Shown here piece by piece: positions 1-8,836 of a DNA stretch of 64,000 bases (positions within the stretch are counted from its first letter, which is position 1; every line of letters begins with the position of its first letter). The stretch spans positions 5,799,501-5,863,500 of the forward strand of contig NZ_SAUH01000001.1 in the NCBI RefSeq assembly GCF_004193175.1, given 5' to 3'. A model generated the notes under the pieces. The model saw only the letters and a program-made list of their open reading frames with translations, had not been told where the DNA came from and made no database searches. The translations under genes and the position numbers were made by a program. The DNA comes from Streptomyces sp. RFCAC02. GTDB lineage: Bacteria; Actinomycetota; Actinomycetes; Streptomycetales; Streptomycetaceae.

Positions 1-895
1 TGCAGTCGAGGGCGGCGAAGGCGACATCGAGGAACGATCCCTCGCCGTTGGCGAATTTGATGACCGAGTCGAGCAGGACCACGGCGGCCGCGGCCACCAC
101 GATCCAGGTCAGCGGCCCGCCGATGATCATGACGATCACGCCGAGGACGGCGACGATCACCTTGCAGATGGCGACGATGGTGTCCCAGGCGTCGGTGACC
201 CACTTGATGAGGTTCTCCCACCAGGACCGGTTGCGGATACCGGCGTCGGACGCCTCGTCCACGCTCTGCGCGCAGGTCCGCGCGGCCTCCTCCCGCAGCG
301 CGAGGGCGTCCTGGGCGAGCCGGCGGGCGGCGTCGAGCCTGCCCTCGGCCTCGTCGACCTGGGACTGGGCCGTGGCCAGTGCCTCCTGGGCGGCCTGGTG
401 GTCACGGGTGGCGGCGCGGACGGCGTTCTCGTCGGGCGATTCCGCCCCCTCGCGTTCCCCCTCCTCCCGGAGACGGTCGGCCTCGGCGCCCGCACGTCCG
501 ACCCAGTCCTCGGAATCCCCCAACTGGCCCTGTGCCAGGCCCAGATCCGCCTGGGCGGCGATGGCGCGCTCCAGGGCGCGGTCGGCCATGCCCTGGGCCG
601 TCTCCAACTGGGGCCAGTAGCCCTGGAGGGCGTGCGCGCACAGCTCGTAGGACGTCTGCAGTTTCGCGAGGTTGTCGGGGACACCGTCGAACTCGTCCCT
701 GAACCGGTCGGCCGAGAGACCGGACCACTCCTGGACGGCGCCGTCGGACGCCATGCCCCGGATCTTCCCGAGAGCCTCGCCGACGTCGTCGGCGAAGGTC
801 TGCAGCGAGTCGGCGAGTTCACGGACGTCGCTCGGATCCCCGGGCGTCGGGTCGGAGGCCAGATCGACCGGGCTCCAGTCGGACGGACGCGCCAT
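1..895 (-). CDS. WXG100-like/RHS-type polymorphic toxin, N-terminal part (runs off left edge)
   Basis: The reading frame opens at ATG 895 (GAGGG six bases upstream) and stays open for 298 codons to the window edge, so the C-terminus is missing. The translation begins MARPSDWSPVDLASDPTPG and is closely similar, residue by residue, to the N-terminus of the RHS protein at 2481-6905. It shares a helical WXG100-like domain with a W-S-G motif (EWSGLSADRFRDEF), then a long alanine/glutamate-rich coiled coil, then a hydrophobic stretch and an LLDSVIKFA...LDVAFAALDC segment. By analogy it should be a T7SS-type or pre-toxin N-terminus followed by an RHS cage, but the RHS part is not visible. It is divergent from the kinase at 1113 and is an inverted paralogue of the downstream gene. 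The paralogy is direct observation; the toxin role is inferred. Confidence 0.85.
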   Translation of the reverse strand, partial: MARPSDWSPVDLASDPTPGDPSDVRELADSLQTFADDVGEALGKIRGMASDGAVQEWSGLSADRFRDEFDGVPDNLAKLQTSYELCAHALQGYWPQLETAQGMADRALERAIAAQADLGLAQGQLGDSEDWVGRAGAEADRLREEGEREGAESPDENAVRAATRDHQAAQEALATAQSQVDEAEGRLDAARRLAQDALALREEAARTCAQSVDEASDAGIRNRSWWENLIKWVTDAWDTIVAICKVIVAVLGVIVMIIGGPLTWIVVAAAAVVLLDSVIKFANGEGSFLDVAFAALDC

Positions 896-1112
896 GCGAA
901 ACCCTCGATCACGGTGTGGTCACTGCGGAATCACGACGTTAGCGGGCCGGTCCGCCGTGCCACAAGGCGGCCTCCGCCTGCGGGTTCTTCCGGAAACCGA
1001 CCCAAGTCGTCGCGGAATCCGACCACATGACGACCGAGTGTTCACCACCCGTCTTGGCGTCCTGCTCTAGATTGACCACTTCACCGACTCGGAGACACGA
1101 CGGGGGGTTCGG

Positions 1113-2369
1113 GTGCACGAGGGCATGACCGTCGGGGACCGCTACCGCATGGAACGGCTCCTCGGCAGGGGCGGGTGGGGCGAGGTGTGGGAGGCGGTGG
1201 ACCGCACCCTCGGCCGGCGGGTCGCCGTCAAGTTCGTCACCGGCGTGCGGGAGTACCCCGAGGCGGCCGACCGGTTCGCCCGCGAGGCCCGCACGCTCGC
1301 CGCACTGCGGCACGGCAGCATCGTCACCGTCCACGACGCGGGAACCGCCGAGCACGACGGCGTGCCCCTGCCCTACCTCGTCATGGAACTGCTCGACGGC
1401 GTCACCTGGGAGTTCGCCCGGGTCGACTCGGTCGAGGAGACCGGGGCACGGCTCGCGGACGTCCTCGCACACGTCCACGCGGCGCGGATCGTGCACCGGG
1501 ACGTGAAGCCCGCCAACATCATGATCTGCGCGGACGGGCGTACCGTGCTGATGGACTTCGGCATATCCCGCGACGACGCATCGCTCACCCGCGCCGCCAC
1601 CACCACGGGCAAGTACCTCGGCACCCCCGCTTACATGGCCCCCGAACAGCTCAGGGGCCACGCCGCGACACCTGCGTCGGACGTCTACGCGCTGGGCGTC
1701 GTCCTGGTCGAGAAGCTCACCGGCCACCGCATGCCGGTCGCGCACCTGATGCCCCATGTCCGTGCTTCGCTCCGTGAGCCCCTGCTTTCCCTGCTCACCC
1801 GTATGACCTCGGCCCACCCCGCGGAGCGGCCCACGGCCGCCGAGTGCGCGTCACTGCTGCGCGCCGCCACGGGCCCCACGACGCCGCGCCGCGAGCCGTC
1901 GACCGCGCCGGAGCGGTGGGCGCGCATCGGACCCCCGGCGCTGGCCTCGCTGCTGTACACGCTGGTCCTTCTCCTGCCCGGCTACGGGGGCGAGGGCTGG
2001 ACAAATCCCGTCCACGAGTTCTTCGGCCGGCAGATCATCCGGGACGGCGCCTTCTCCGACTGGTCCGCGCCGGCGTGGGGAGCCGTGACCAGCATCGGGT
2101 TCGGCATCGGGACAGCGGCGCTCCTGGTCGCGCACATGCTCCTCACCCCCGGCTCGCGGACCGCGACGCGGCTGACGGGCTACGCCGGAGCGGTTCTCAC
2201 CGTGATCAGTCTCGGATGGCAGGCGACGTCCGATCCTCCCTACTTCTCCGACGGCTGGAAACGTTCGCTCGAGTACGGCTTCTGGCTCCTCTACGTGGTG
2301 ACGGCGCTGGCCATCGGTGCGTACGCCCACCGGGACGTCCGCACCCGCCGGACGACCGCGCGGCCGTAG
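1113..2369 (+). CDS. Membrane-associated Ser/Thr protein kinase (Hanks/PknB type)
   Basis: A 418-residue protein with an N-terminal eukaryotic-type kinase domain (about 8-255). It has the glycine loop GRGGWGEV (18-25), the VAVK lysine (K40), HRDVKPAN (128-135), the DFG magnesium motif (148-150) and GTPAYMAPE (170-178). All catalytic residues are present, so it should be active. The C-terminal 145 residues hold about four hydrophobic segments instead of the PASTA repeats of PknB. The GTG start at 1113 is preferred because GGGGGG lies at 1102-1107; ATG 1125 is an in-frame alternative. It sits between two inverted WXG100/RHS-type genes, which suggests it could regulate their expression or secretion. 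That link is inferred from position only. Confidence 0.92.
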   Translation: MHEGMTVGDRYRMERLLGRGGWGEVWEAVDRTLGRRVAVKFVTGVREYPEAADRFAREARTLAALRHGSIVTVHDAGTAEHDGVPLPYLVMELLDGVTWEFARVDSVEETGARLADVLAHVHAARIVHRDVKPANIMICADGRTVLMDFGISRDDASLTRAATTTGKYLGTPAYMAPEQLRGHAATPASDVYALGVVLVEKLTGHRMPVAHLMPHVRASLREPLLSLLTRMTSAHPAERPTAAECASLLRAATGPTTPRREPSTAPERWARIGPPALASLLYTLVLLLPGYGGEGWTNPVHEFFGRQIIRDGAFSDWSAPAWGAVTSIGFGIGTAALLVAHMLLTPGSRTATRLTGYAGAVLTVISLGWQATSDPPYFSDGWKRSLEYGFWLLYVVTALAIGAYAHRDVRTRRTTARP

Positions 2370-2480
2370 CCCTGCCGGGAACCGAAGCACCCGTGTGCGC
2401 CGTCACTTGAGGCGAGCGGCCGGTATGCGCGCGGGGGCATGCGGGATGCTTCCGGCGACGCGGCTTCGAGGGGGAACGCC

Positions 2481-5400
2481 ATGGCTCGTGCGTCCGATTG
2501 GTCGCCGGTGGGGATGGAGTCGGATCCGACTCCGGGGAATCCGGACGAGGTCCGCACGTTGGCGGATGATTTGCAGACGTTCGCCGACGATGTGGGTGAG
2601 GCGCTGGGGAAGATCCGGGGGCTTGCCGGGGACAGTGCCGTCCAGGACTGGTCGGGATTATCGGCGGACGCCTTCCGGGACGAGTTCGACGGCGTCCCCG
2701 AAAATCTGACCAAACTCCGGAACAGCTACGACTTATGCGCGCAGGCGTTGCAGACGTACTGGCCGAAGCTGGAGACCGCGCAGGGGGACGCGGACCGCGC
2801 GCTGGAACGTGCCATCGCCGCGCAGGCCGACCTGACGGCCGCGCAGAACGCCCTGGGTGACGCACAGGATTGGGTGTCGCGTGCGGGGGATGAGGCGGAC
2901 CGTCTGGAGCGCGAGGGCGAGGGTGCACAGCCGCCGGACGATGCGGAGGTGCGTGCTGCGACGCGTGATCGGCAGGCCGCCCAGCAGGCGCAGGAGTCGG
3001 CTCAGGGCCGGGTGGACGACGCACAGGGCCGCCTCGACGCCGCCCGCCAGTTGGCGGAGCAGGCGCGGGAGATGCGGGAGGACGCCGCCCGCGAGGCCGC
3101 CCGTGACATCGACGAGGCGTCCGACGCCGGTATCCAGAACCGCAAGTGGTGGGAAGACGCCATCCACTGGGTGACGGAGAACTGGGACACGATCGTCGAC
3201 GTCTGCAAGGCGATCGTCGCGGTCCTCGGCATCGTCGTCATGATCATCGGCGGGCCGTTGGCCTGGGTGGTCCTCGCAGCCGCCCTCGTCGTCCTCGCCG
3301 ACACATTGATCAAATACGCCCGGGGAGAAGCCGGTCTCCTCGACGTCGCGTTCGCCGTACTCGACTGCATTCCCGGGATGAAGGGCCTCACCACCCTCGG
3401 CGGCCTCGCCCGGGGCCTGAAGGGCGGCCTCGCCGCCGCCCGCACCGGCCTGAAGGGCCTGCGCCAGGGCGCCCTCCAGCTCGGCCGCCGCACGCGCGGC
3501 GACGGCATCCCGATGAACGGCCGCACCGCCTGCGGCGACCCCGTCGACATGGCCACCGGCGAACTGCTCCTGTCCGCCACCGACGTCAGCCTCCCCGGCG
3601 TCCTGCCCCTCGTCCTGGAACGCCACCACATCTCCTCCTACCGGGCGGGCCGCCTGTTCGGCACTTCGTGGGCCTCCACCCTCGACCAGCGCCTCGTGCT
3701 GGACGCGCACGGCGTCAGGTTTTTCACCGCCGACGGCATGACCCTCGTCTATCCGCGGCCCATCGCTGGGGAAGGCGTGCTCCCCGTCGAAGGGCCGCGG
3801 TGGGAACTGCACTGGGACGGGCGGCCCTCCTCCACCCTGACCGTCGTGCAGCGGGAGACGGGCCGGACCCTGCACTTCGGGCAGGTCCCGGGCCATCACG
3901 GTACGGACCTGCCAATCACCGCCATCACCGATCGCCACAACAACGCCATCAGCTTCGCCCACGACGACCGCGGAGCACCGACCGGCATCGTCCACACCGC
4001 CGGCTACCACATCGGCATCACGACCGAGCGGGGCGTCGTCACGGCACTGCGGCTGCTCAGCCATCCCGACCGGCCCGTCCTGCTCCGCTTCGGGCACGAC
4101 CCCGCGGGAAGCGTCACCGAGGTCGTCAACTCGTCCGGCCGGCCGCTGACGTTCCGGTACGACGACCAGTATCGGCTGATCCGCTGGGAGGACAGAAACG
4201 GCTACTGGTACTCCTACGCGTACGACGAGACCGGCCGCTGCGTGCGCACCGACGGCTCCGGACACGCACTGCGCTTCCACTACGCCTACGACAGCGCGAA
4301 CCACCGCACCGCCGCCCGCGATTCCCTCGGCAACACCACCACCTTCCAGTTCGACGACTGCTACCGGCTCACCTCGGTCACCGACCCGCTCGGCAACTCC
4401 ACGGCCTACCAGCACGATCGTTACGACCGGCTGCTCAGCGTCACCGATCCGGTGGGCCACACGAGCCGGTACGAGTACGACGACCTGGGAGACATCGTGG
4501 CGGTGGTGCGTGCGGACGGCAGCGCCCGCCGCATGGAGTACGATGCGCTCGGGTCCCTGACCAGACTCCGGCAGCCTGACGGCGCCGTGTGGACGCAGAC
4601 GTTCGACGACGCCGGGAACCGCGTAGAACTGGTCGATCCCCTGGGCAACCGGACCCGCTTCACCCATCACGACACGGGCGGACCCGCCACGATCAGCGAC
4701 GCCGCCGGACACACCGTACGGATCCGGTGCGACGCGGCGGGGCTCCCCGTCGAGGTGACCGACGCCGGCGGCGGGACCACCGTCGTCACCCGGGACGCTT
4801 TCGGGCGCGCCGTCGAGGTCACGGACCAGGAAGGCGGGGTGACCGAGTACACCTGGACCCCGGAGGGCAGGCCGAGCCGCCGTACGGCTCCGACCGGTGC
4901 CGTGCAGACCTTCGTCTGGGACGCCGAGGGCAACCTCCTGCGCGCCACCGATCCGAACGGTGGAGTCACTTCCTACACCTACGGTGCCTTCGACATGGTC
5001 GCCTCGCGCACCACGCCGGACGGGGTGACGTACACCTTCGAGCGGGACACCCGCCTGCTCGTCACCGGCGTCGTGACCTCGTACGGGACGACCTGGGACT
5101 ACAGCTACGACGCGGCCGGACGCCTCATCGGCGAATCCGACTTCGACGGCCGCGTCACCACCTACCACCGCGATCCCGCGGGCCGGGTGGTCCGGCGGAC
5201 CAACGCGGCCGGGCAGAGTGTCGCCATCGAGTACGACGTGCTGGGCCGGCGCGTCCGGAAGGCGGCGTCGGACGGCACGGTCACGACCTTCGCCCATGAC
5301 CCCCTCGGACGTGTCCTGCGGGCGACCAGCCCGGGCGTGGTCGTGGACAGGACCTACGATCCCGTGGGCAACCTCCTGTCGGAGACGGTCAACGGCCGTA

Positions 5401-6905
5401 CCCTCGCGATGACCTACGACGCGGTGGGCCAGTGGCACTCCCGCCGCACGCCGAGCGGCCACACGAGCGTCTGGACGTACGCGCCGACGCGGCAGCCAGC
5501 CACCCTGTCGACCGGCGGGCACCTGCTCACGTTCACCCATGATCGCGCAGGCCGGGAACGCAGCCGTCACCTGGACGGCCTCGCCACTCTCACGCGGACC
5601 TGGGACGCCGGCGGGCGGAGGACCTCGGACGCCGTGACCGGGAGCGACGGCCTGTCCCTCCTGTCCCGTCACTACGACTACCGTGCGGACGGCAGTCCCG
5701 TGCGCATCTCGGACGCCCACGAGGGGAGCCGTGCCTTCTCGTTCGACGAGATGGGCCGGGTGGTCACCGTCGCGACTCCGGACGGTGAGGAGTCCTACGG
5801 CTATGACGCAGCCGGCAACCAGAGCGCCGCACACTGGCCGTCCGGCGGGACGGAGACACAGGGCGCACGGCAGTACACCGGCAGCCTGCTGACCCGGGCC
5901 GGGCGGACGGAGTTCCGGTACGACGGTGCGGGGCGGGTCGTGGCACGTGAGCGTGCCGCGATGTCGAAGGAGCGGGGCGCCTGGCGCTATGTGTGGAACG
6001 CCGAGGACCAGTTGGTCAGCGCGACGACGCCGGACGGCACGGTGTGGCGTTACGCCTACGACCCCTTCGGCCGGCGTACGGCGAAGAAACGCCTCGCCGA
6101 CGACGGCGCCGTGGCGGAGCGGACGGACTTCACCTGGCACCGCTTCACCCTGGTCGAGCAGGAGACGACCCGCGACGGCGGCTCCCACGTCCTCACCTGG
6201 GACCACCAGGGGCTGGAACCGATCACCCAGACGGCTCGCAGCACCCATGGCCCGGGCGTCGAGCAGGATTTCCGTGCGGTGGTGACCGACCTCGTCGGCA
6301 TGCCGACACACCTGCTCGGCGCGGGGGCGGACGTCACTCGCGCGGTGAGCACCAACCTGTGGGGCAGCGAGACGGCGCCCGCCACCGCGCACACGCCGCT
6401 CCGCTTCCCCGGCCAGTACGCCGACGAGGAGACCGGCTGGCACTACAACCTCTACCGCCACTACGACCCGGACACCGCGCGCTACACCAGCCCCGACCCC
6501 CTGGGGCTCGTGCCCTCACCGAACGCGTTCACCTATGTCGTCAACCCGCTGACGTGGACGGACCCGTTGGGGCTCTCGGCCCACCCGGAGGACGATCTTT
6601 ACCGTGGCGTCTGGCCGGACCACCCCGACTTCGCCGACGCGGTGAACGGTGACGTCATCCCCACCGGATGGGGGAAGCCGGGGCCGAAGCTGACGCCGGA
6701 GGAGCACAATGGCGGTGTGCTGGGACTGAGCGACTATTCCTCCTGGACGACCAGGAGGTCACTGGCCGAGCAGCGGGCCACGGAGAACGGCGTCGTGCTC
6801 AGGGTGTCGGCCGACGACTACCCGACGGTCCCGTCGCCGGACTACTTCGACGAGGCCGAAGTACTGATCGAGGGACCGGTGAACGGCGCGGAGCGCTTGC
6901 GATGA
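2481..6905 (+). CDS. RHS-repeat polymorphic toxin with WXG100-like N-terminus and ART-like tip
   Basis: A 1474-residue protein. The start is ATG 2481, preceded by GAGGGGGA; an upstream in-frame codon at 2439 lacks such a site. Domains in order: WXG100-like helical domain (1-100, W-S-G at 57-59), coiled coil (about 100-215), a hydrophobic segment (about 240-275), a DUF6531-type RHS entry motif (about 350-425, CGDPVDMATGELLLSATDVS), many YD repeats (about 480-1330), and the RHS core ending HYDPDTARYTSPDPLGL and a second DPLGL. The last 109 residues are the variable tip. It contains LYRG (R1375), YSSWT (1419-1423) and EAE (1458-1460), the spacing order of the R-S-ExE catalytic signature of ADP-ribosyltransferases. 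The ART reading is inferred from these short motifs. A probable immunity gene overlaps its stop codon. Confidence 0.93.
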   Translation: MARASDWSPVGMESDPTPGNPDEVRTLADDLQTFADDVGEALGKIRGLAGDSAVQDWSGLSADAFRDEFDGVPENLTKLRNSYDLCAQALQTYWPKLETAQGDADRALERAIAAQADLTAAQNALGDAQDWVSRAGDEADRLEREGEGAQPPDDAEVRAATRDRQAAQQAQESAQGRVDDAQGRLDAARQLAEQAREMREDAAREAARDIDEASDAGIQNRKWWEDAIHWVTENWDTIVDVCKAIVAVLGIVVMIIGGPLAWVVLAAALVVLADTLIKYARGEAGLLDVAFAVLDCIPGMKGLTTLGGLARGLKGGLAAARTGLKGLRQGALQLGRRTRGDGIPMNGRTACGDPVDMATGELLLSATDVSLPGVLPLVLERHHISSYRAGRLFGTSWASTLDQRLVLDAHGVRFFTADGMTLVYPRPIAGEGVLPVEGPRWELHWDGRPSSTLTVVQRETGRTLHFGQVPGHHGTDLPITAITDRHNNAISFAHDDRGAPTGIVHTAGYHIGITTERGVVTALRLLSHPDRPVLLRFGHDPAGSVTEVVNSSGRPLTFRYDDQYRLIRWEDRNGYWYSYAYDETGRCVRTDGSGHALRFHYAYDSANHRTAARDSLGNTTTFQFDDCYRLTSVTDPLGNSTAYQHDRYDRLLSVTDPVGHTSRYEYDDLGDIVAVVRADGSARRMEYDALGSLTRLRQPDGAVWTQTFDDAGNRVELVDPLGNRTRFTHHDTGGPATISDAAGHTVRIRCDAAGLPVEVTDAGGGTTVVTRDAFGRAVEVTDQEGGVTEYTWTPEGRPSRRTAPTGAVQTFVWDAEGNLLRATDPNGGVTSYTYGAFDMVASRTTPDGVTYTFERDTRLLVTGVVTSYGTTWDYSYDAAGRLIGESDFDGRVTTYHRDPAGRVVRRTNAAGQSVAIEYDVLGRRVRKAASDGTVTTFAHDPLGRVLRATSPGVVVDRTYDPVGNLLSETVNGRTLAMTYDAVGQWHSRRTPSGHTSVWTYAPTRQPATLSTGGHLLTFTHDRAGRERSRHLDGLATLTRTWDAGGRRTSDAVTGSDGLSLLSRHYDYRADGSPVRISDAHEGSRAFSFDEMGRVVTVATPDGEESYGYDAAGNQSAAHWPSGGTETQGARQYTGSLLTRAGRTEFRYDGAGRVVARERAAMSKERGAWRYVWNAEDQLVSATTPDGTVWRYAYDPFGRRTAKKRLADDGAVAERTDFTWHRFTLVEQETTRDGGSHVLTWDHQGLEPITQTARSTHGPGVEQDFRAVVTDLVGMPTHLLGAGADVTRAVSTNLWGSETAPATAHTPLRFPGQYADEETGWHYNLYRHYDPDTARYTSPDPLGLVPSPNAFTYVVNPLTWTDPLGLSAHPEDDLYRGVWPDHPDFADAVNGDVIPTGWGKPGPKLTPEEHNGGVLGLSDYSSWTTRRSLAEQRATENGVVLRVSADDYPTVPSPDYFDEAEVLIEGPVNGAERLR

Positions 6906-7279
6906 ACCCACAGATCGAGATGTCGTCGGGCGCACTGGCGGACGTGCTCGACTCGTACGCGGCGGGGCACGGGGACGCCGGTCTCGCCGCGTGGAGCGCC
7001 GTGCTGCGGGATGCCCCGTCGGTCGTCCGGCGCGGGCATGTCGCCGACACCCGTCACTGGATCGACACCTATCGGCGCCGGTACGAGGCGGCCAGGGCCA
7101 CCGGATCCGCCCTCGCCGGCGAACTGGGGGAACTGGTCGGCGAACTGACCCGGCACGAGGGCGAGCCGCTCGCGCTCGTCATGCTGAGCGAGGGCGGCCG
7201 CGCCTGCTTCCTCTGGCTCACCGTCGAACCCGTCCGTCTCGTCGCCCGCTTCACGGCCGAGGACCGGCGCCGGAGCTGA
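6902..7279 (+). CDS. Probable immunity protein for the RHS toxin
   Basis: A 125-residue acidic/neutral protein whose ATG (6902) overlaps the TGA of the RHS gene in an ATGA junction, so translation is probably coupled. This is the standard position of a cognate immunity gene in polymorphic toxin loci. The sequence (MNPQIEMSSGALADVLDSYA...) is mostly helical by inspection and ends in a beta-rich piece (RACFLWLTVEPVRLVARFTA). I do not recognise the family. It has no signal peptide or membrane segment, which fits a cytoplasmic neutraliser of an intracellular-acting tip. The function is inferred from position alone. Confidence 0.65.
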   Translation: MNPQIEMSSGALADVLDSYAAGHGDAGLAAWSAVLRDAPSVVRRGHVADTRHWIDTYRRRYEAARATGSALAGELGELVGELTRHEGEPLALVMLSEGGRACFLWLTVEPVRLVARFTAEDRRRS

Positions 7280-7324
7280 GCGGCGGGGACGTGGGACGCG
7301 ACCGCCTCGGCCGGCCCGGGAGTC

Positions 7325-7747
7325 CTACGCGACGCCCTGGGCGCTCATCGTGTAGCGGACGCTGTCCCCCGCGTACTCGTAGACGGTGACCCACACGAAG
7401 TAGCCGTCGGCGAAGTAGTTCGCGTGAACGGACGCGCAGTGGCCGTCGGAGGACGGGTCCCGGAGGGTGACGAACTTCTCGACGCCGGAGGGGCTGGTGC
7501 CCTGGACCACGGCCTCGATGCCCCAGCCGTTGGCGGTGTTGTCGCAGACGGTGATCTTCTCCTGTGACGCGTATCCGGCCAGGTCGGCGTCGAAGAACAC
7601 GGCGCCGCTGCCGTTCCCCGTGTAGAGCCAGCCGACGTTCTGCGGAGCGGCCTGCGCGTTTGCCTGTGTGGCCGTTGCGAGGACGGCAGCAGCCGCCACG
7701 CCTGCCACCATGCCGAGCCGGCGTATGGAGCGGGGAACGAGACGCAT
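7325..7747 (-). CDS. Small secreted protein of unknown function
   Basis: A 140-residue protein starting at ATG 7747 (GAGGG about six bases upstream). It has a clear Sec signal peptide: RSIRR followed by a hydrophobic core and an ATQANA cleavage region near residue 31. The mature part of about 109 residues contains two cysteines (in TVCDN and HCAS) and is rich in aromatic and beta-forming residues (WLYTGNGSGAVFF, GYFVWVTVYEY), typical of small extracellular beta proteins of actinomycetes. I do not recognise a named family. It is convergent with the immunity gene at 6902-7279 and separated from the ars locus by 286 bases in which I see no feature. Confidence 0.75.
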   Translation of the reverse strand: MRLVPRSIRRLGMVAGVAAAAVLATATQANAQAAPQNVGWLYTGNGSGAVFFDADLAGYASQEKITVCDNTANGWGIEAVVQGTSPSGVEKFVTLRDPSSDGHCASVHANYFADGYFVWVTVYEYAGDSVRYTMSAQGVA

Positions 7748-8033
7748 GGAAAGCCCTCATTTCGTGAACGAGAACCGCGGTGGATGTGACGAGCACGCAT
7801 CCTAGCCTTGCGGAAGCCGCCGCGTCCTGCGCTCGAATGCGGCAGTCAGGGCGGTATTTGAGGGTGCGTCCCGTCTCTTCGGTGGACCGGGGAGGGAATC
7901 GCCGCGGGGGCCGCGTGACACCTTCCCGGGGGCGAAGACGGCCGCGTCGGACGGGTGGTGGGTGCCGTCGGTGTGGCAGTGCTCCGGGGGGAGTTCGTCA
8001 GCCGGCCGTTTTGCGACCGCGAGTGGCGTGCGG

Positions 8034-8453
8034 TCAGGGTGCGTGCCGTGCGTCGATCTCCGCGACGAGCGTCTCGACGCGGGCGCGGATCTCGTCGCGG
8101 ATGGGGCGGACGGCCTCGACGCCCTGCCCGGCGGGGTCGTCGAGGGGCCAGTCGAGGTACGTCCTCCCGGGGAAGACGGGGCAGGTGTCGCCGCAGCCCA
8201 TGGTGATGACGTAGTCGGACGCCTCCACCGTCTCGGTGGTGAGCACCTTGGGCTGCTCGGCGGAGATGTCGATGCCGACTTCCCGCATGGCCTCGACGGC
8301 GGCGGGGTTGACCTGTCCGGCCGGGAGGGAGCCGGCGGAGCGCGCCTCGACGCGGTCGCCGGCGAGGTGGCTGAGGAAGCCGGCGGCCATCTGGGAGCGG
8401 CCGGCGTTGTGGACGCAGACGAACAGCACCGAGGCGGCTGAGGTGGAGGGCAT
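8034..8453 (-). CDS. arsC: Arsenate reductase, low-molecular-weight phosphatase type
   Basis: A 139-residue cytoplasmic enzyme reducing arsenate to arsenite. The P-loop CVHNAGRS (C13, R19) is the CX5R signature of the LMW-PTP/thioredoxin- or mycothiol-linked ArsC family. Further cysteines C87 and C91 lie in MGCGDTCPV and could be the resolving cysteines. DWPLDDP (about 101-107) matches the general-acid loop. I start it at ATG 8453, which has GGAAGA upstream; an upstream in-frame codon at 8480 has none. It is divergent from arsR and acr3 across a 68-base promoter region, so arsenite made here would be exported by Acr3. Confidence 0.93.
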   Translation of the reverse strand: MPSTSAASVLFVCVHNAGRSQMAAGFLSHLAGDRVEARSAGSLPAGQVNPAAVEAMREVGIDISAEQPKVLTTETVEASDYVITMGCGDTCPVFPGRTYLDWPLDDPAGQGVEAVRPIRDEIRARVETLVAEIDARHAP

Positions 8454-8514
8454 GGCTCTTCCTTCGTGCGGGCGGCACACCGGAGTGGCATTAGCCGCTG
8501 CTGATGTGAAAGTA

Positions 8515-8528
8515 TCAGCGCGTGCTGA
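8515..8528. promoter_or_regulatory. Small inverted repeat in the arsC/arsR divergent promoter, possible ArsR operator
   Basis: TCAGC-gcgt-GCTGA is a perfect 5-bp inverted repeat that overlaps the GTG start of arsR, in the short divergent region 8454-8521. ArsR repressors usually bind dyads in this position. The arms are short, so the match is only suggestive. Confidence 0.35.
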
Positions 8529-8836
8529 CTTCAGTCGATACTGATCTGATCCGGGCGCTGGCGGACCCGCTGCGGCTGCGGATCGTGACGCTGCTGGCGC
8601 ACGAGACGCTATGCACCACGCACCTGGTGGAGGAGACCGGCGCGAAGCAGACGAACCTCTCCAACCACCTGCGGGTGCTGCGGGAGGCCGGTGTCGTGGA
8701 CACCGAGCCGTGCGGCCGGTTCACCTACTACAGGCTGCGGCCCGCCGTTCTGGAAAGCCTGGCCGGGCGGTTCGCGGATCTCGCCGCCACCGCCCGCGCC
8801 ACCGTGGGCAACGACCGGAAGCGGGCCTGCCCGTGA
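8522..8836 (+). CDS. arsR: ArsR/SmtB-family metalloregulatory repressor
   Basis: A 104-residue winged-helix regulator. The DNA-binding region is TTHLVEETGAKQTNLSNHLRVLREAGVV (about 32-59), followed by the beta-wing GRFTYYRL. A cysteine at 31 (ETLCTTH), next to the recognition region, and another at about 63 (EPCGRF) are candidate arsenite ligands. It starts at GTG 8522 and its TGA overlaps the GTG of acr3. Position and family indicate autoregulation and control of arsC and acr3, relieved by As(III) or Sb(III). Confidence 0.9.
   Translation: MLTSVDTDLIRALADPLRLRIVTLLAHETLCTTHLVEETGAKQTNLSNHLRVLREAGVVDTEPCGRFTYYRLRPAVLESLAGRFADLAATARATVGNDRKRACP

Noticed and set aside
2733..6461. A 1242-codon minus-strand open frame across the RHS gene
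   Set aside because: It is antisense to a clear RHS protein. Its translation is low-complexity G/R/A/V without domains, the usual mirror of high-GC coding DNA.
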